Below are positions 1-4,769 of a DNA stretch of 5,504 nt, one piece after another. The position numbers were made by a program, and so were the translations under genes. Every line of letters begins with the position of its first letter. Positions within the stretch are counted from its first letter, which is position 1. Source of the stretch: CAZEBW01 sp964510205 (GTDB lineage: Bacteria > Chloroflexota > Anaerolineae > VGOG01); assembly GCA_964510205.1 (NCBI GenBank), contig CAZEBW010000137.1, positions 1 to 5,504 on the forward strand, in the 5' to 3' direction. The notes beneath the pieces are model-generated. The model did no database searches. It was not told the origin of the DNA and saw only the letters and a list, made by a program, of their open reading frames with translations.

Positions 1-1029
1 GTTGATGGCGTCCTGGGGCGTGCCGCTGACGAAAGTGACGATGGCCGGTGCGGAGGCCATGGCGAAGCCGCCGATGCCCGCCGTCTCGGTGATGGTGCTG
101 TCGCCGATGTCGCCGCTGGCGTCCGTTTCCGTGAAACCGGGGAAGTAGAGGCCCTTGGGGATGGCCACCGGCGCGGTGAACCAGCGGTCGCCCAGCCCAC
201 TGACGCGGATGCCGAAGTCGGTGCCGTTGCGGGCCATCACCGTCACGATAATGCTGCCCTCGATGCCGTGGGCGGCGTCGGTCATGGCCTTGCAGGCCGC
301 CATCACCGGATTGAGCACGCTCAGGGCGTTGTCGCCCAGGAACTTGAGCACGTCCGAGGCGGTGTCGGCATCGGTGACCTTGGCGATGAACGGCGCCAGC
401 TTGGTGGTGTACAGGATGGAGCCGGCCTTGTTGCGGTTGTGCCCCTCGTCGCCCATGTGCAGGGATTCGGCCAGCAGGGCGCGGATGTCAATGCCGCCGC
501 TGGCCTCGATAGCGTGCGCAGCTAAGCCGTCGGCCAGGACGGGGGCCATCACGTCCTCCATCCAGCGCAGCTTGGCCAGCACCTCCTCGCTGTACGCGCC
601 GTAGCGCAGCACCTTGCCGTAGCCCTCGTTCAGGCCCGAGAAGGCGCGGTTGCCGTGGGTCTTGTTCTCGATAATGTAGACCGACATGGAGGGTGCGATG
701 AGGCCCGCCATTGGCCCGGCGGCCCCGTGGTGGTGGCAGGGTTCCAGCTCGACCTCGCCCGATTCCACCAGGGCCTGGGCTTCGGCCTCGTTGGTCGCCT
801 TCCCCTCGAAAATCAGCGCTCCGGTAATCGCCCCTCGCATCGGCCCGGAGGCTCGCGCCCAGGCTCCGCCCTGAGGGGCACCCCGAAGGGTCAGGGGCGG
901 CCCGGCGTGCAGCAGCAAGTTATCGCGCATGTCCGGTATCACATCCCGCGCCTTGCCCAGCCCCACCAGCACGGGTCGGGCCTCCATCATTCGCTCGGTG
1001 GCTTCCGCGTTTGCTTGTTCGATGTTCAT
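1..1029 (-). CDS. DUF1116 protein, AllG/YlbE-like oxamate carbamoyltransferase subunit (3' end cut off by window)
   Basis: 343 codons are open with no stop from the ATG at 1029 to the window edge; the family usually runs about 420 residues or more, so the C-terminus lies outside. The residues match DUF1116 proteins such as E. coli YlbE (AllG): MEARPVLVGLGKARDVIP near the start, then LLLHAGPP, GPMRGAITGAL, a CHHHGAAGPMAG motif near residue 98, ENKTHGNRAF, LHMGDEGHNRNKAG near 190, DAAHGIEGS, MARNGTDFGIRVSGLGDRWFTAP and DIGDSTITETAGIGGFAMA. In enterobacteria this family works with FdrA/AllF and AllH in carbamoyl transfer from oxalurate during allantoin breakdown. Neither partner is in the window, so the substrate here is inference. 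The start is set by AAAGGAG seven bases before the ATG. Compared with YlbE the protein begins about 55 residues late, as I recall shorter family members do. Residues 48-56 look like an insertion. The gene is far richer in G+C than what precedes it. Confidence 0.88.
   Translation of the reverse strand, partial: MNIEQANAEATERMMEARPVLVGLGKARDVIPDMRDNLLLHAGPPLTLRGAPQGGAWARASGPMRGAITGALIFEGKATNEAEAQALVESGEVELEPCHHHGAAGPMAGLIAPSMSVYIIENKTHGNRAFSGLNEGYGKVLRYGAYSEEVLAKLRWMEDVMAPVLADGLAAHAIEASGGIDIRALLAESLHMGDEGHNRNKAGSILYTTKLAPFIAKVTDADTASDVLKFLGDNALSVLNPVMAACKAMTDAAHGIEGSIIVTVMARNGTDFGIRVSGLGDRWFTAPVAIPKGLYFPGFTETDASGDIGDSTITETAGIGGFAMASAPAIVTFVSGTPQDAIN
866..900. repeat. Imperfect palindrome inside the DUF1116 gene
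   Basis: The outer arms CCGCCCTGA and TCAGGGGCGG are complementary except for one bulged base. The inside offers two alternative small stems: ACCC-TTCG-GGGT read on the minus strand, or GGGG-TG-CCCC. It is read in frame by the DUF1116 gene and lies at the position where that protein seems to carry about nine extra residues. Its outer edge coincides with the end of the 121-bp duplication at 896-1016. It could be a small palindromic repeat element that inserted in frame. Confidence 0.6.
896..1016 (-). repeat. 121-bp direct repeat, copy 1 (5' part of the DUF1116 gene)
   Basis: This stretch matches 2486-2606 base for base at a constant offset of 1590, with five mismatches that I counted (918, 932, 992, 1006, 1008). 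Identity stops abruptly at both ends. Copy 1 sits inside the long DUF1116 reading frame; copy 2 is an isolated fragment. At the protein level copy 1 has VIPDM where copy 2 has VIPGM, the form I recall from the family. Confidence 0.92.
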
Positions 1030-1047
1030 GGTTGTGCTCCTTTCGAT

Positions 1048-1160
1048 TCAATGCTTTGATATGCGGATCCATTGCCCCTTCAAGGGATAGCGCCCGCGAC
1101 GCTCCCGCTCGCGGCGGCGCACAATGACTTCGACTTCTTCGCCCACCTGGAACCGTAGCT
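1048..1160 (-). pseudogene. Remnant of a small antitoxin-like protein
   Basis: Just after the zinc-finger gene stops, a different frame reads ELRFQVGEEVEVIVRRRERE and then RRGRYPLKGQWIRISKH before a TGA. The pattern GEEVEVIVRR followed by RYPLKG resembles the C-terminal half of small bacterial proteins (about 70-80 residues) often found beside PIN-domain toxins, which usually continue with an acidic, proline-containing tail. Here that tail is replaced by ISKH and there is no start codon or N-terminal half in this frame. I infer a fragment truncated at both ends. It ends 18 bases before the DUF1116 start. The family link is from memory and may be wrong. Confidence 0.35.
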
Positions 1161-1388
1161 CTAGGCAAAAACGGCTACAGATACAGGGTGTTCTTGCGCA
1201 AAGCTCTTGCGGTGCAGTTTGATGCGCTCGATCTCGTGCAGCGTCTCGGCAGTCAGGTAACTCTCCCCGCACTGTGGGCAACTGACCACAGGGACATTCT
1301 CGATGACCAGCAAATCCTTGCCTCGACCGTAGCTACGTGTCACGTGACGAACGCGGGCACCTTCTTGACCACAGATATCGCAGATCAT
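1161..1388 (-). CDS. YgiT-type zinc-finger protein (MqsA N-domain-like putative antitoxin)
   Basis: This 75-residue protein opens with MICDICGQEG and has a second pair in VVSCPQCGESYL. The two CxxC knuckles (Cys3/Cys6 and Cys37/Cys40) are the zinc-binding arrangement of the YgiT/MqsA N-terminal domain. The spacing, the central LLVIENVPV strand and the LTAETLHEIERI helix are typical. It ends in VAVFA and has no helix-turn-helix domain, so it is the short form commonly paired with a small toxin. The start overlaps the stop of the preceding 68-residue gene as ATGA, with GGGAAG just upstream, pointing to translational coupling. In known pairs the zinc-finger protein is the antitoxin and follows the toxin gene, which matches the order here, but the partner is not a toxin I recognise. 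Antitoxin function is inferred. Confidence 0.82.
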   Translation of the reverse strand: MICDICGQEGARVRHVTRSYGRGKDLLVIENVPVVSCPQCGESYLTAETLHEIERIKLHRKSFAQEHPVSVAVFA

Positions 1389-1591
1389 ATCTTCCCGAAA
1401 ACACTCCTGAATGCTTTTTCAAACACCTGCTTCCTGACCTGCTCGTTGTAGAGAGGCAAGCCCACCAGCCTGAAATCACGATTCGGAAACTCGACAGTGA
1501 TTCTGTGTTCGCCTTCAATCTGCTTCAGGAAATCCTCTTTCCAGTCATCATAAACTGAAACCCGTTCGGCGATGCGTTCATACAACTTCAT
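1385..1591 (-). CDS. Unrecognised 68-residue protein, candidate partner of the zinc-finger protein
   Basis: I do not recognise this protein. It starts MKLYERIAERVSVYDDWKED, has a central stretch HRITVEFPNRDFRLVGLPLY that reads like two or three beta strands, and ends in a basic helix NEQVRKQVFEKAFRSVFGKI. No signal peptide or membrane segment is visible. AAGG about seven bases before the ATG supports the start. Its TGA stop overlaps the ATG of the zinc-finger gene, so the two are almost certainly translated together. By position it should be the toxin, or the effector, of a YgiT-type pair. It does not look to me like the usual partners of this domain (MqsR, or DUF4258 proteins). The 49 bases between it and the DUF2442 gene make it likely to be part of a longer transcript. 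Confidence 0.7.
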   Translation of the reverse strand: MKLYERIAERVSVYDDWKEDFLKQIEGEHRITVEFPNRDFRLVGLPLYNEQVRKQVFEKAFRSVFGKI

Positions 1592-1640
1592 GTCTGCACC
1601 TTGTCATAGATCGGAATGTCATGGCTCCAATCACTTACGC

Positions 1641-1928
1641 CTAGGCCACCTCTGCCATAGCCATCTTTAGTTCCGGCAGGGGCTTGCCGGTGGCCTCGCT
1701 GTAGAGCACATCGGGACAGAGATCTACCTCATTTGGCCAGACAAGCGTGCCGGCTTCGGAGTCAACCTTCACTTTCTTGAAGAAATCCACGTCTTCTAAA
1801 GGCGCGAAGACTCCCCCGCGGCCCACGATTCGGTCTGCAAGGTCCAATTCCGCCTTCTCTCCATTCGTGAAAGTCAGCTCTAAACGATAGTTCCCAATAT
1901 GACGAACCTCTGCAATCCGTGGAAACAT
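1641..1928 (-). CDS. DUF2442 domain protein
   Basis: This 95-residue protein has the DUF2442 pattern: an opening PRIAEVRHIGNYRLELTFTN, then GEKAELDLADRI, FAPLEDVDFFKKVKVD, and GTLVWPNEVDLCPDVLYSEA near the C-terminus. The full domain length is present. The start is fixed by GGGAGG six bases upstream; this ribosome site overlaps the stop codon of the DUF4160 gene, so the two form one operon. DUF2442 and DUF4160 proteins are widely found side by side and are often treated as a toxin-antitoxin-like pair. Which one is toxic, and how, is not something the sequence shows. The C-terminal tail KMAMAEVA is less typical of the family. Confidence 0.88.
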   Translation of the reverse strand: MFPRIAEVRHIGNYRLELTFTNGEKAELDLADRIVGRGGVFAPLEDVDFFKKVKVDSEAGTLVWPNEVDLCPDVLYSEATGKPLPELKMAMAEVA

Positions 1929-1939
1929 CGTAAACCTCC

Positions 1940-2200
1940 CTAGTCTAATGGTTCAATTTTATGAGCAGATTGGTCGTTACGCAAGCGACGCCAGTTTTCC
2001 ATTAACTCCAATTGGTGTAGGGCAGCCCATTCAATGATCATTGATTCTGCCCGGCGCGGCAAACCGCCGCGCAAAACAGTAATCGGATTGATGCCCACCA
2101 GTGCCTCGTGCTCGCCATAAATGGCATGGAAGTGCGGGGGAGGGTGATCATCGAAGTACATTCGGATGATGACGCCAAAGAAGCGGCTGATTTCTGGCAT
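1940..2200 (-). CDS. DUF4160 domain protein
   Basis: This 86-residue protein has the signature of DUF4160: MPEISRFFGVIIRMYFDDHP followed by PPHFHAIYGEHEALV, then the GGLPRRAESMIIEWAALHQ segment and ELMENWRRLRN. The histidine cluster DHPPPHFHA and the basic LPRRA turn are the most conserved parts. GGAGG five bases before the ATG supports the start. The gene ends 11 bases before DUF2442, in the usual order for this pair. The reading frame is intact, unlike the remnants directly upstream of it, so the pair may have arrived or been kept separately. Its biochemical role is unknown to me. Confidence 0.88.
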   Translation of the reverse strand: MPEISRFFGVIIRMYFDDHPPPHFHAIYGEHEALVGINPITVLRGGLPRRAESMIIEWAALHQLELMENWRRLRNDQSAHKIEPLD

Positions 2201-2221
2201 AACGTCCTCCAGGCTATTGGC

Positions 2222-2487
2222 TCATTCGACCTGTGCGCCGTAGAACTGGGCGTTGAGGCGCTTGTCCTCCTCGCTCACAGCGTAGTTGGCATCCTCAATC
2301 TCACTGAGGTTGACGTATAGGGCATTGTGATCCAGCACCTCCAAAAGGAAGCGCTTTTGCTCCTACAGCGTCAGGTCGGCAAAGTCCCCGGCGTGCTCGT
2401 TCACGGCGACGATGTCCACTTTGTAGTTGAGGAAAGCCTGCGCTCGCATCTATTGCCACAAGTCTCACAGTTCTTCGACAGACTCGG
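2222..2487 (-). pseudogene. Decayed 3' end of a DNA methyltransferase gene (probably type III Mod-like)
   Basis: One frame reads ESVEEL-stop-DLWQ-stop-MRAQAFLNYKVDIVAV, then NEHAGDFADLTL-stop, then EQKRFLLEVLDHNALYVNLS and EIEDANYAVSEEDKRLNAQF, ending at a TGA at 2224-2222. The ending (EQKRFLLEVLD, LYVNLSEI, VSEEDKRLN.FY) is like the C-terminus of type III-style site-specific adenine methyltransferases, as I remember them. The three internal stops are TGA at 2467-2465, TAG at 2452-2450 and TAG at 2365-2363. Each could arise from Trp, Gln or Glu by a single base change, and the sense around them is well kept, so the decay looks recent. The 5' part, with the catalytic motifs, is absent; at about 2487 the frame runs straight into a DUF1116 fragment. 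Confidence 0.6.
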
Positions 2488-2606
2488 CGGCCCGGCGTGC
2501 AGCAGCAGGTTATCGCGCATGCCCGGTATCACATCCCGCGCCTTGCCCAGCCCCACCAGCACGGGTCGGGCCTCCATCATTTGCTCGGTGGCTTCGGTGT
2601 TTGCTT
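2486..2606 (-). pseudogene. Isolated 5' fragment of a DUF1116 (allG-like) gene; 121-bp repeat copy 2
   Basis: The fragment encodes KANTEATEQMMEARPVLVGL followed by GKARDVIPGMRDNLLLHAGP without a stop. It has about 96% identity with 896-1016 of the intact gene. The start codon region is missing, because the match ends at the GCAAAC codons (Ala4-type position). The other end stops at the GPP codons and the sequence changes into methyltransferase remnant in a different frame. Nothing of the remaining DUF1116 protein is present nearby. It carries VIPGM, which looks more ancestral than VIPDM of the long copy, so it may come from a second, lost paralogue rather than being copied from the intact gene. 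Confidence 0.85.
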
Positions 2607-2623
2607 TAACGAAGGATGATAAG

Positions 2624-2690
2624 TTACACAACCAAGATAGACAACAACGAGCCCCACGATTAGCAGGTCGGCTACAGCGAGTGGTTATGC
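2624..2690 (-). other. attC-like element after the HNH gene (element 1)
   Basis: Read on the minus strand, the HNH stop codon is embedded in GCATAAC. This is followed after nine bases by TAGCCGAC, and at the far end by TTGGTTGTGTAA. The left half has the spacing of an integron attC site (GTCTAAC, nine bases, AAGCCGAC in the aadA cassette site as I remember it). TAGCCGA can pair with TTGGTTG using G-T pairs. The expected right-hand core GTTRRRY is not clearly present. A similar element follows the glycosylase gene. Confidence 0.35.
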
Positions 2691-3440
2691 CACTCCTTGC
2701 CAAGCGAGACTTCGCTGGATGAAGTGGTTGCTTACGTCAAATTCGTCTATGTTTGCATAGACCCTAGAATCTTCGTATCTGCCAAACTGTGGCCATAGGG
2801 CAATTGATGCCTCGTTCACATGCGCCAGAGTGAAATCCTTCAAAGAGATATAGCAGACTCTCAATAGCAGGTGCTTGAATTGCATAGTTATCTTGTACAC
2901 ATCCTTTGGACGAGAGACCAGTTCCTGATTGCCTATCATTAGGACAGTTTGGCTTTGTCTCCACTTTATCACGTCTCTGTTGTCGGTGAGCGCCAGGTTA
3001 ATGTATACACCGTCTGGGATTTTTGATTGGTAAAGAGAACGGAAATGTTCCTCTGGAACGATGTTCCTGTAATTGGTGGGATAGTTCAGCACAATAGCCG
3101 TTTTGAAGCTCCATCTTGCGATGGCCTCGTAGTCTTGCGCTAGAGAACCAAGAACACTCTTAATGTCATCCAAGCGCATTAGTTTAGTTATGGAGTCTTT
3201 GACTGAAATCTCCAATTTGCTCATCCATCCAATGTTACATTCTTCACAAACCATCGCATTCACAAGCCCCATGAAGCTATGGGTTCTTTGTGATTTGGTC
3301 CAACCAAAGGCTGAAACATGGCTCATTCTCAACTGCTGGTCAGTTAGTCCGAGTTCGTTAAGTAGCCATTGTGGGATGATATGCTCTTTGCTCAATCGCT
3401 GAGCACCTCCGCAGAACAGACATCTTCTTACTACAGTCAC
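2685..3440 (-). CDS. HNH-type nuclease, HNH_5-like zinc motif
   Basis: The N-terminus reads VVRRCLFCGGAQRLSKEHII and then PQW, followed further on by MVCEECNIGWMSKLE. CxxC, EHxxP and CxxCN are the zinc ligands and the histidine of an HNH/treble-clef nuclease. Counting from the chosen start they are Cys7, Cys10, His20, Cys65, Cys68 and Asn69. About 170 further residues contain no motif I know; GWMSKLE and the mixed alpha/beta character resemble uncharacterised HNH proteins. I chose the GTG at 3440 (251 residues) because AGGTGG lies about five bases upstream and the zinc motif begins at once. The ATG at 3497 would add 19 arginine-rich residues encoded across a hairpin. The gene follows the glycosylase gene in the same direction after 141 bases. 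A DNA-cutting role is known for the family; its target is unknown. Confidence 0.75.
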   Translation of the reverse strand: MTVVRRCLFCGGAQRLSKEHIIPQWLLNELGLTDQQLRMSHVSAFGWTKSQRTHSFMGLVNAMVCEECNIGWMSKLEISVKDSITKLMRLDDIKSVLGSLAQDYEAIARWSFKTAIVLNYPTNYRNIVPEEHFRSLYQSKIPDGVYINLALTDNRDVIKWRQSQTVLMIGNQELVSRPKDVYKITMQFKHLLLRVCYISLKDFTLAHVNEASIALWPQFGRYEDSRVYANIDEFDVSNHFIQRSLAWQGVA

Positions 3441-3463
3441 GTTACCACCTATGGCTCGCCGTT

Positions 3464-3480
3464 CACCCGCCGCGCGGGTG
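3464..3480. repeat. Short perfect hairpin upstream of the HNH gene
   Basis: CACCCGC and GCGGGTG form a perfect seven-base-pair stem around a three-base loop. It sits 24 bases before the chosen GTG start of the HNH gene, inside the G+C-rich stretch between the glycosylase and HNH genes. There is no run of T on either side, so it is not a standard terminator. It could slow transcription, control translation, or be part of an inserted element. Confidence 0.5.
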
Positions 3481-3496
3481 CGGGAAAGCGTCCTCA

Positions 3497-3572
3497 TTAC
3501 AAAACCAACTACAAGCGCGTGTGCCGCCGATTTGTACGCGCGAAGTGCGGCCGGCTGCAGTAGGTGTTAGCC
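3497..3572 (-). other. attC-like element after the glycosylase gene (element 2)
   Basis: On the minus strand, ten bases after the glycosylase stop, the sequence reads GGCTAAC, eight bases, then CAGCCGGC. A TCGGCGGC follows further on and the element ends in TTGGTTTTGTAA. That last block matches TTGGTTGTGTAA of element 1 in 11 of 12 positions, and the first blocks share TAAC and AGCCG at nearly the same spacing. GCAGCCG can pair with CGGCGGC in six of seven positions. The stretch is richer in G+C than the genes on either side. A true right-hand core site is not evident. Confidence 0.35.
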
Positions 3573-3581
3573 GCCCGCCTC

Positions 3582-4343
3582 TTATGCTCCTACCGCTTGA
3601 ACGACACTAGGGCAAACCTTGTTCATATAGCACGCCAAGCAATCTGGCCGTCTTGGTTTACACCATCTACGTCCAATCTCCCAAGCAGGCAAATCCAGCA
3701 AACCAGGGAACTCTGGATGCAGTGCTCGTACACGATAAACAATCTGCTCACTGGTTGGTTTGGGCCCTGTAAGCCCCAACCTCACGAGTACTCTCCGTAT
3801 ATGAACGTCGACAGATATGTCAATCGAGTAGTGGTCAGAAAATGGTATCTTGAAATCGCGGGCCAGTATATTTGCAGCCATTGTTGCGATTTTTGGCCCC
3901 ACTCCTTTGAATTCCAGAAAGCGATATACAACCGTAGCACTTGAGGGCCTGTCTTCCCAAATCAAAGAAGCACTACCGCCATATTGGTCTTCAAGCAATC
4001 TCAGCGCCAGATAGAAGTTTCTTGACATTTTACTGGGAAAGCGGTGCAGCGGGGTAGGTCTGGTCATCAATTCCTCAACCTGTTCAAGTGTAAGGCTCTG
4101 AAGCGTTGAGAACTCAAAGTCTCCCAGTTTCTCCATAAGGCGGTATGGTATCAGCCAAGCCAACTCCGCTTTGACCTGTCTATCCATCACACACGCAACA
4201 AGGAAGGCGTGAGGTGTCTCTTCTATGTCGTTAAGAAGTCTGTCAGCCTCCAGCTCCCCTGTAAATTCGTGAAAGGCTCTTGGCGTCTCGAATAGCTCCA
4301 ATCCCTTATTCACCAAGATTCTACGGATTTCTGATTCACTCAT
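3582..4343 (-). CDS. Endonuclease III-like DNA glycosylase with 4Fe-4S cluster (HhH-GPD family)
   Basis: The 253-residue protein has a helix-hairpin-helix FLEFKGVGPKIATMAANIL at residues 143-160. Its Lys151 sits where endonuclease III has its catalytic lysine. SVDVHIRRVLVRLGL then supplies the catalytic aspartate (Asp179). The C-terminus WCKPRRPDCLACYMNKVC has cysteines 228, 235, 238 and 244 in the C-x6-C-x2-C-x5-C spacing of the endonuclease III iron-sulfur loop. Between Lys and Asp there are about ten residues more than in endonuclease III. The N-terminal hundred residues differ from classic Nth, so this is an outlying member rather than nth itself. The start MSESEIRR is set by AGGAG seven bases upstream; an in-frame ATG at 4367 lies before this site and is not used in my call. 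Expected reaction: removal of damaged or modified bases with strand cleavage. The HNH nuclease gene follows it. Confidence 0.85.
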   Translation of the reverse strand: MSESEIRRILVNKGLELFETPRAFHEFTGELEADRLLNDIEETPHAFLVACVMDRQVKAELAWLIPYRLMEKLGDFEFSTLQSLTLEQVEELMTRPTPLHRFPSKMSRNFYLALRLLEDQYGGSASLIWEDRPSSATVVYRFLEFKGVGPKIATMAANILARDFKIPFSDHYSIDISVDVHIRRVLVRLGLTGPKPTSEQIVYRVRALHPEFPGLLDLPAWEIGRRWCKPRRPDCLACYMNKVCPSVVQAVGA

Positions 4344-4465
4344 AATTGACTCCTGGGCGACTAACAAGTGACTATATGGAATCCTTCCGCATAATCTCCC
4401 AAATCAAGCGTTTATGTGGACATGCATTTTACTCTTGGCATCCTCAGGGATCGCCCAGGCTGGTT

Positions 4466-4491
4466 ACACTCCCAATGCCTAACTGGAGTGT
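4466..4491. repeat. Inverted repeat in the gap upstream of the glycosylase gene
   Basis: ACACTCC and GGAGTGT are perfect seven-base inverted arms separated by 12 bases. It lies in the 166-base gap between the small peptide gene and the glycosylase gene. It could be an operator for the glycosylase gene or a chance palindrome; no convincing -35/-10 pair is placed around it. The loop contains GCCTAAC, which matches one attC core half, but no partner half was found. Confidence 0.35.
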
Positions 4492-4509
4492 CGCAGCTCC
4501 CTGTACCGC

Positions 4510-4653
4510 TCATCGCAATCCTTTGTTCCCCTGCTTTTTGGTTTGACTAAACTGCACACTGAGCCTGGCCTGTAGTCTGGTGTTCAGTTTTTGCACGAAC
4601 TTAGGAAGCGAAGCGGCTTCGTCCTTGTTGGGTAAGCCAGGGTTGTTTCGCAT
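4510..4653 (-). CDS. Small unrecognised protein, longer copy of a duplicated peptide
   Basis: From the ATG at 4653 the frame gives 47 residues: MRNNPGLPNKDEAASLPKFV, QKLNTRLQARLSVQFSQTKK and QGNKGLR. It is hydrophilic, with a likely amphipathic helix in the middle and a basic tail. The frame stays open upstream and reads TTVDEVYQA before the Met, which looks like genuine protein, so the original start was probably near 4680 and may be lost; a GTG at 4665 is another possible start. I see no good ribosome site. The first 23 residues are repeated with changes at 5098-5027. Its family and function are unknown to me, and it may itself be a remnant. Confidence 0.4.
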   Translation of the reverse strand: MRNNPGLPNKDEAASLPKFVQKLNTRLQARLSVQFSQTKKQGNKGLR

Positions 4654-4657
4654 GGCC
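4589..4657 (-). repeat. 69-bp direct repeat, downstream copy
   Basis: Matches 5034-5102 at a constant offset of 445 with five mismatches (4600, 4602, 4629, 4632, 4635). It covers the codons for MRNNPGL through FVQK of the small peptide. The two copies are in direct orientation and flank the antitoxin-like gene at 4770-5009. A CGAAGC-G-GCTTCG palindrome lies inside each copy. Confidence 0.9.
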
Positions 4658-4769
4658 TGGTACACCTCGTCTACGGTGGTAGAAATGAACTGAGTTGAGA
4701 TCAGGGGTAGGCGATGTCATGTGGTTGACTAACGCCAGACCACCTTTGCGCTACGAACCAATGCCAAGC

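Noticed and set aside
155..604. Long plus-strand reading frame, 149 residues
   Set aside because: It lies opposite the DUF1116 gene, whose minus-strand frame matches its family over the whole length; G+C-rich coding sequence often leaves open frames on the other strand.
920..1281. Two minus-strand frames (82 and 77 residues) crossing the zinc-finger and DUF1116 starts
   Set aside because: Both overlap better-supported genes in other frames. Only the last third of the 77-residue frame (1048-1160) looks like protein, and it is listed as a remnant.
1592..1660. Short minus-strand tail GVSDWSHDIPIYDKVQT ending in a TGA that overlaps the ATG of the 68-residue gene
   Set aside because: It looks coupled by ATGA, but upstream its frame only shadows the DUF2442 gene and has no start of its own, so I cannot support a separate gene.
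2108..2722. Plus-strand frames of 70 and 131 residues
   Set aside because: They run opposite the DUF4160 gene and the two remnants, and show no family-like residues.
3369..3944. Plus-strand frames of 64 and 126 residues
   Set aside because: The second is the complement of the glycosylase gene. The first ends in an arginine-rich stretch over the intergenic island and has no recognisable motif.
4344..4512. Frame starting at the ATGA overlap after the small peptide gene (33 residues)
   Set aside because: The ATGA overlap is tempting, but the translation has no protein-like pattern and the peptide gene itself is uncertain.
2624..4730. A full integron cassette array
   Set aside because: Genes share one direction and two have attC-like left halves, but I found no complete attC site with both core halves and no integrase. 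GTTAGTC near 4360 and 4727 lacks a fitting partner.
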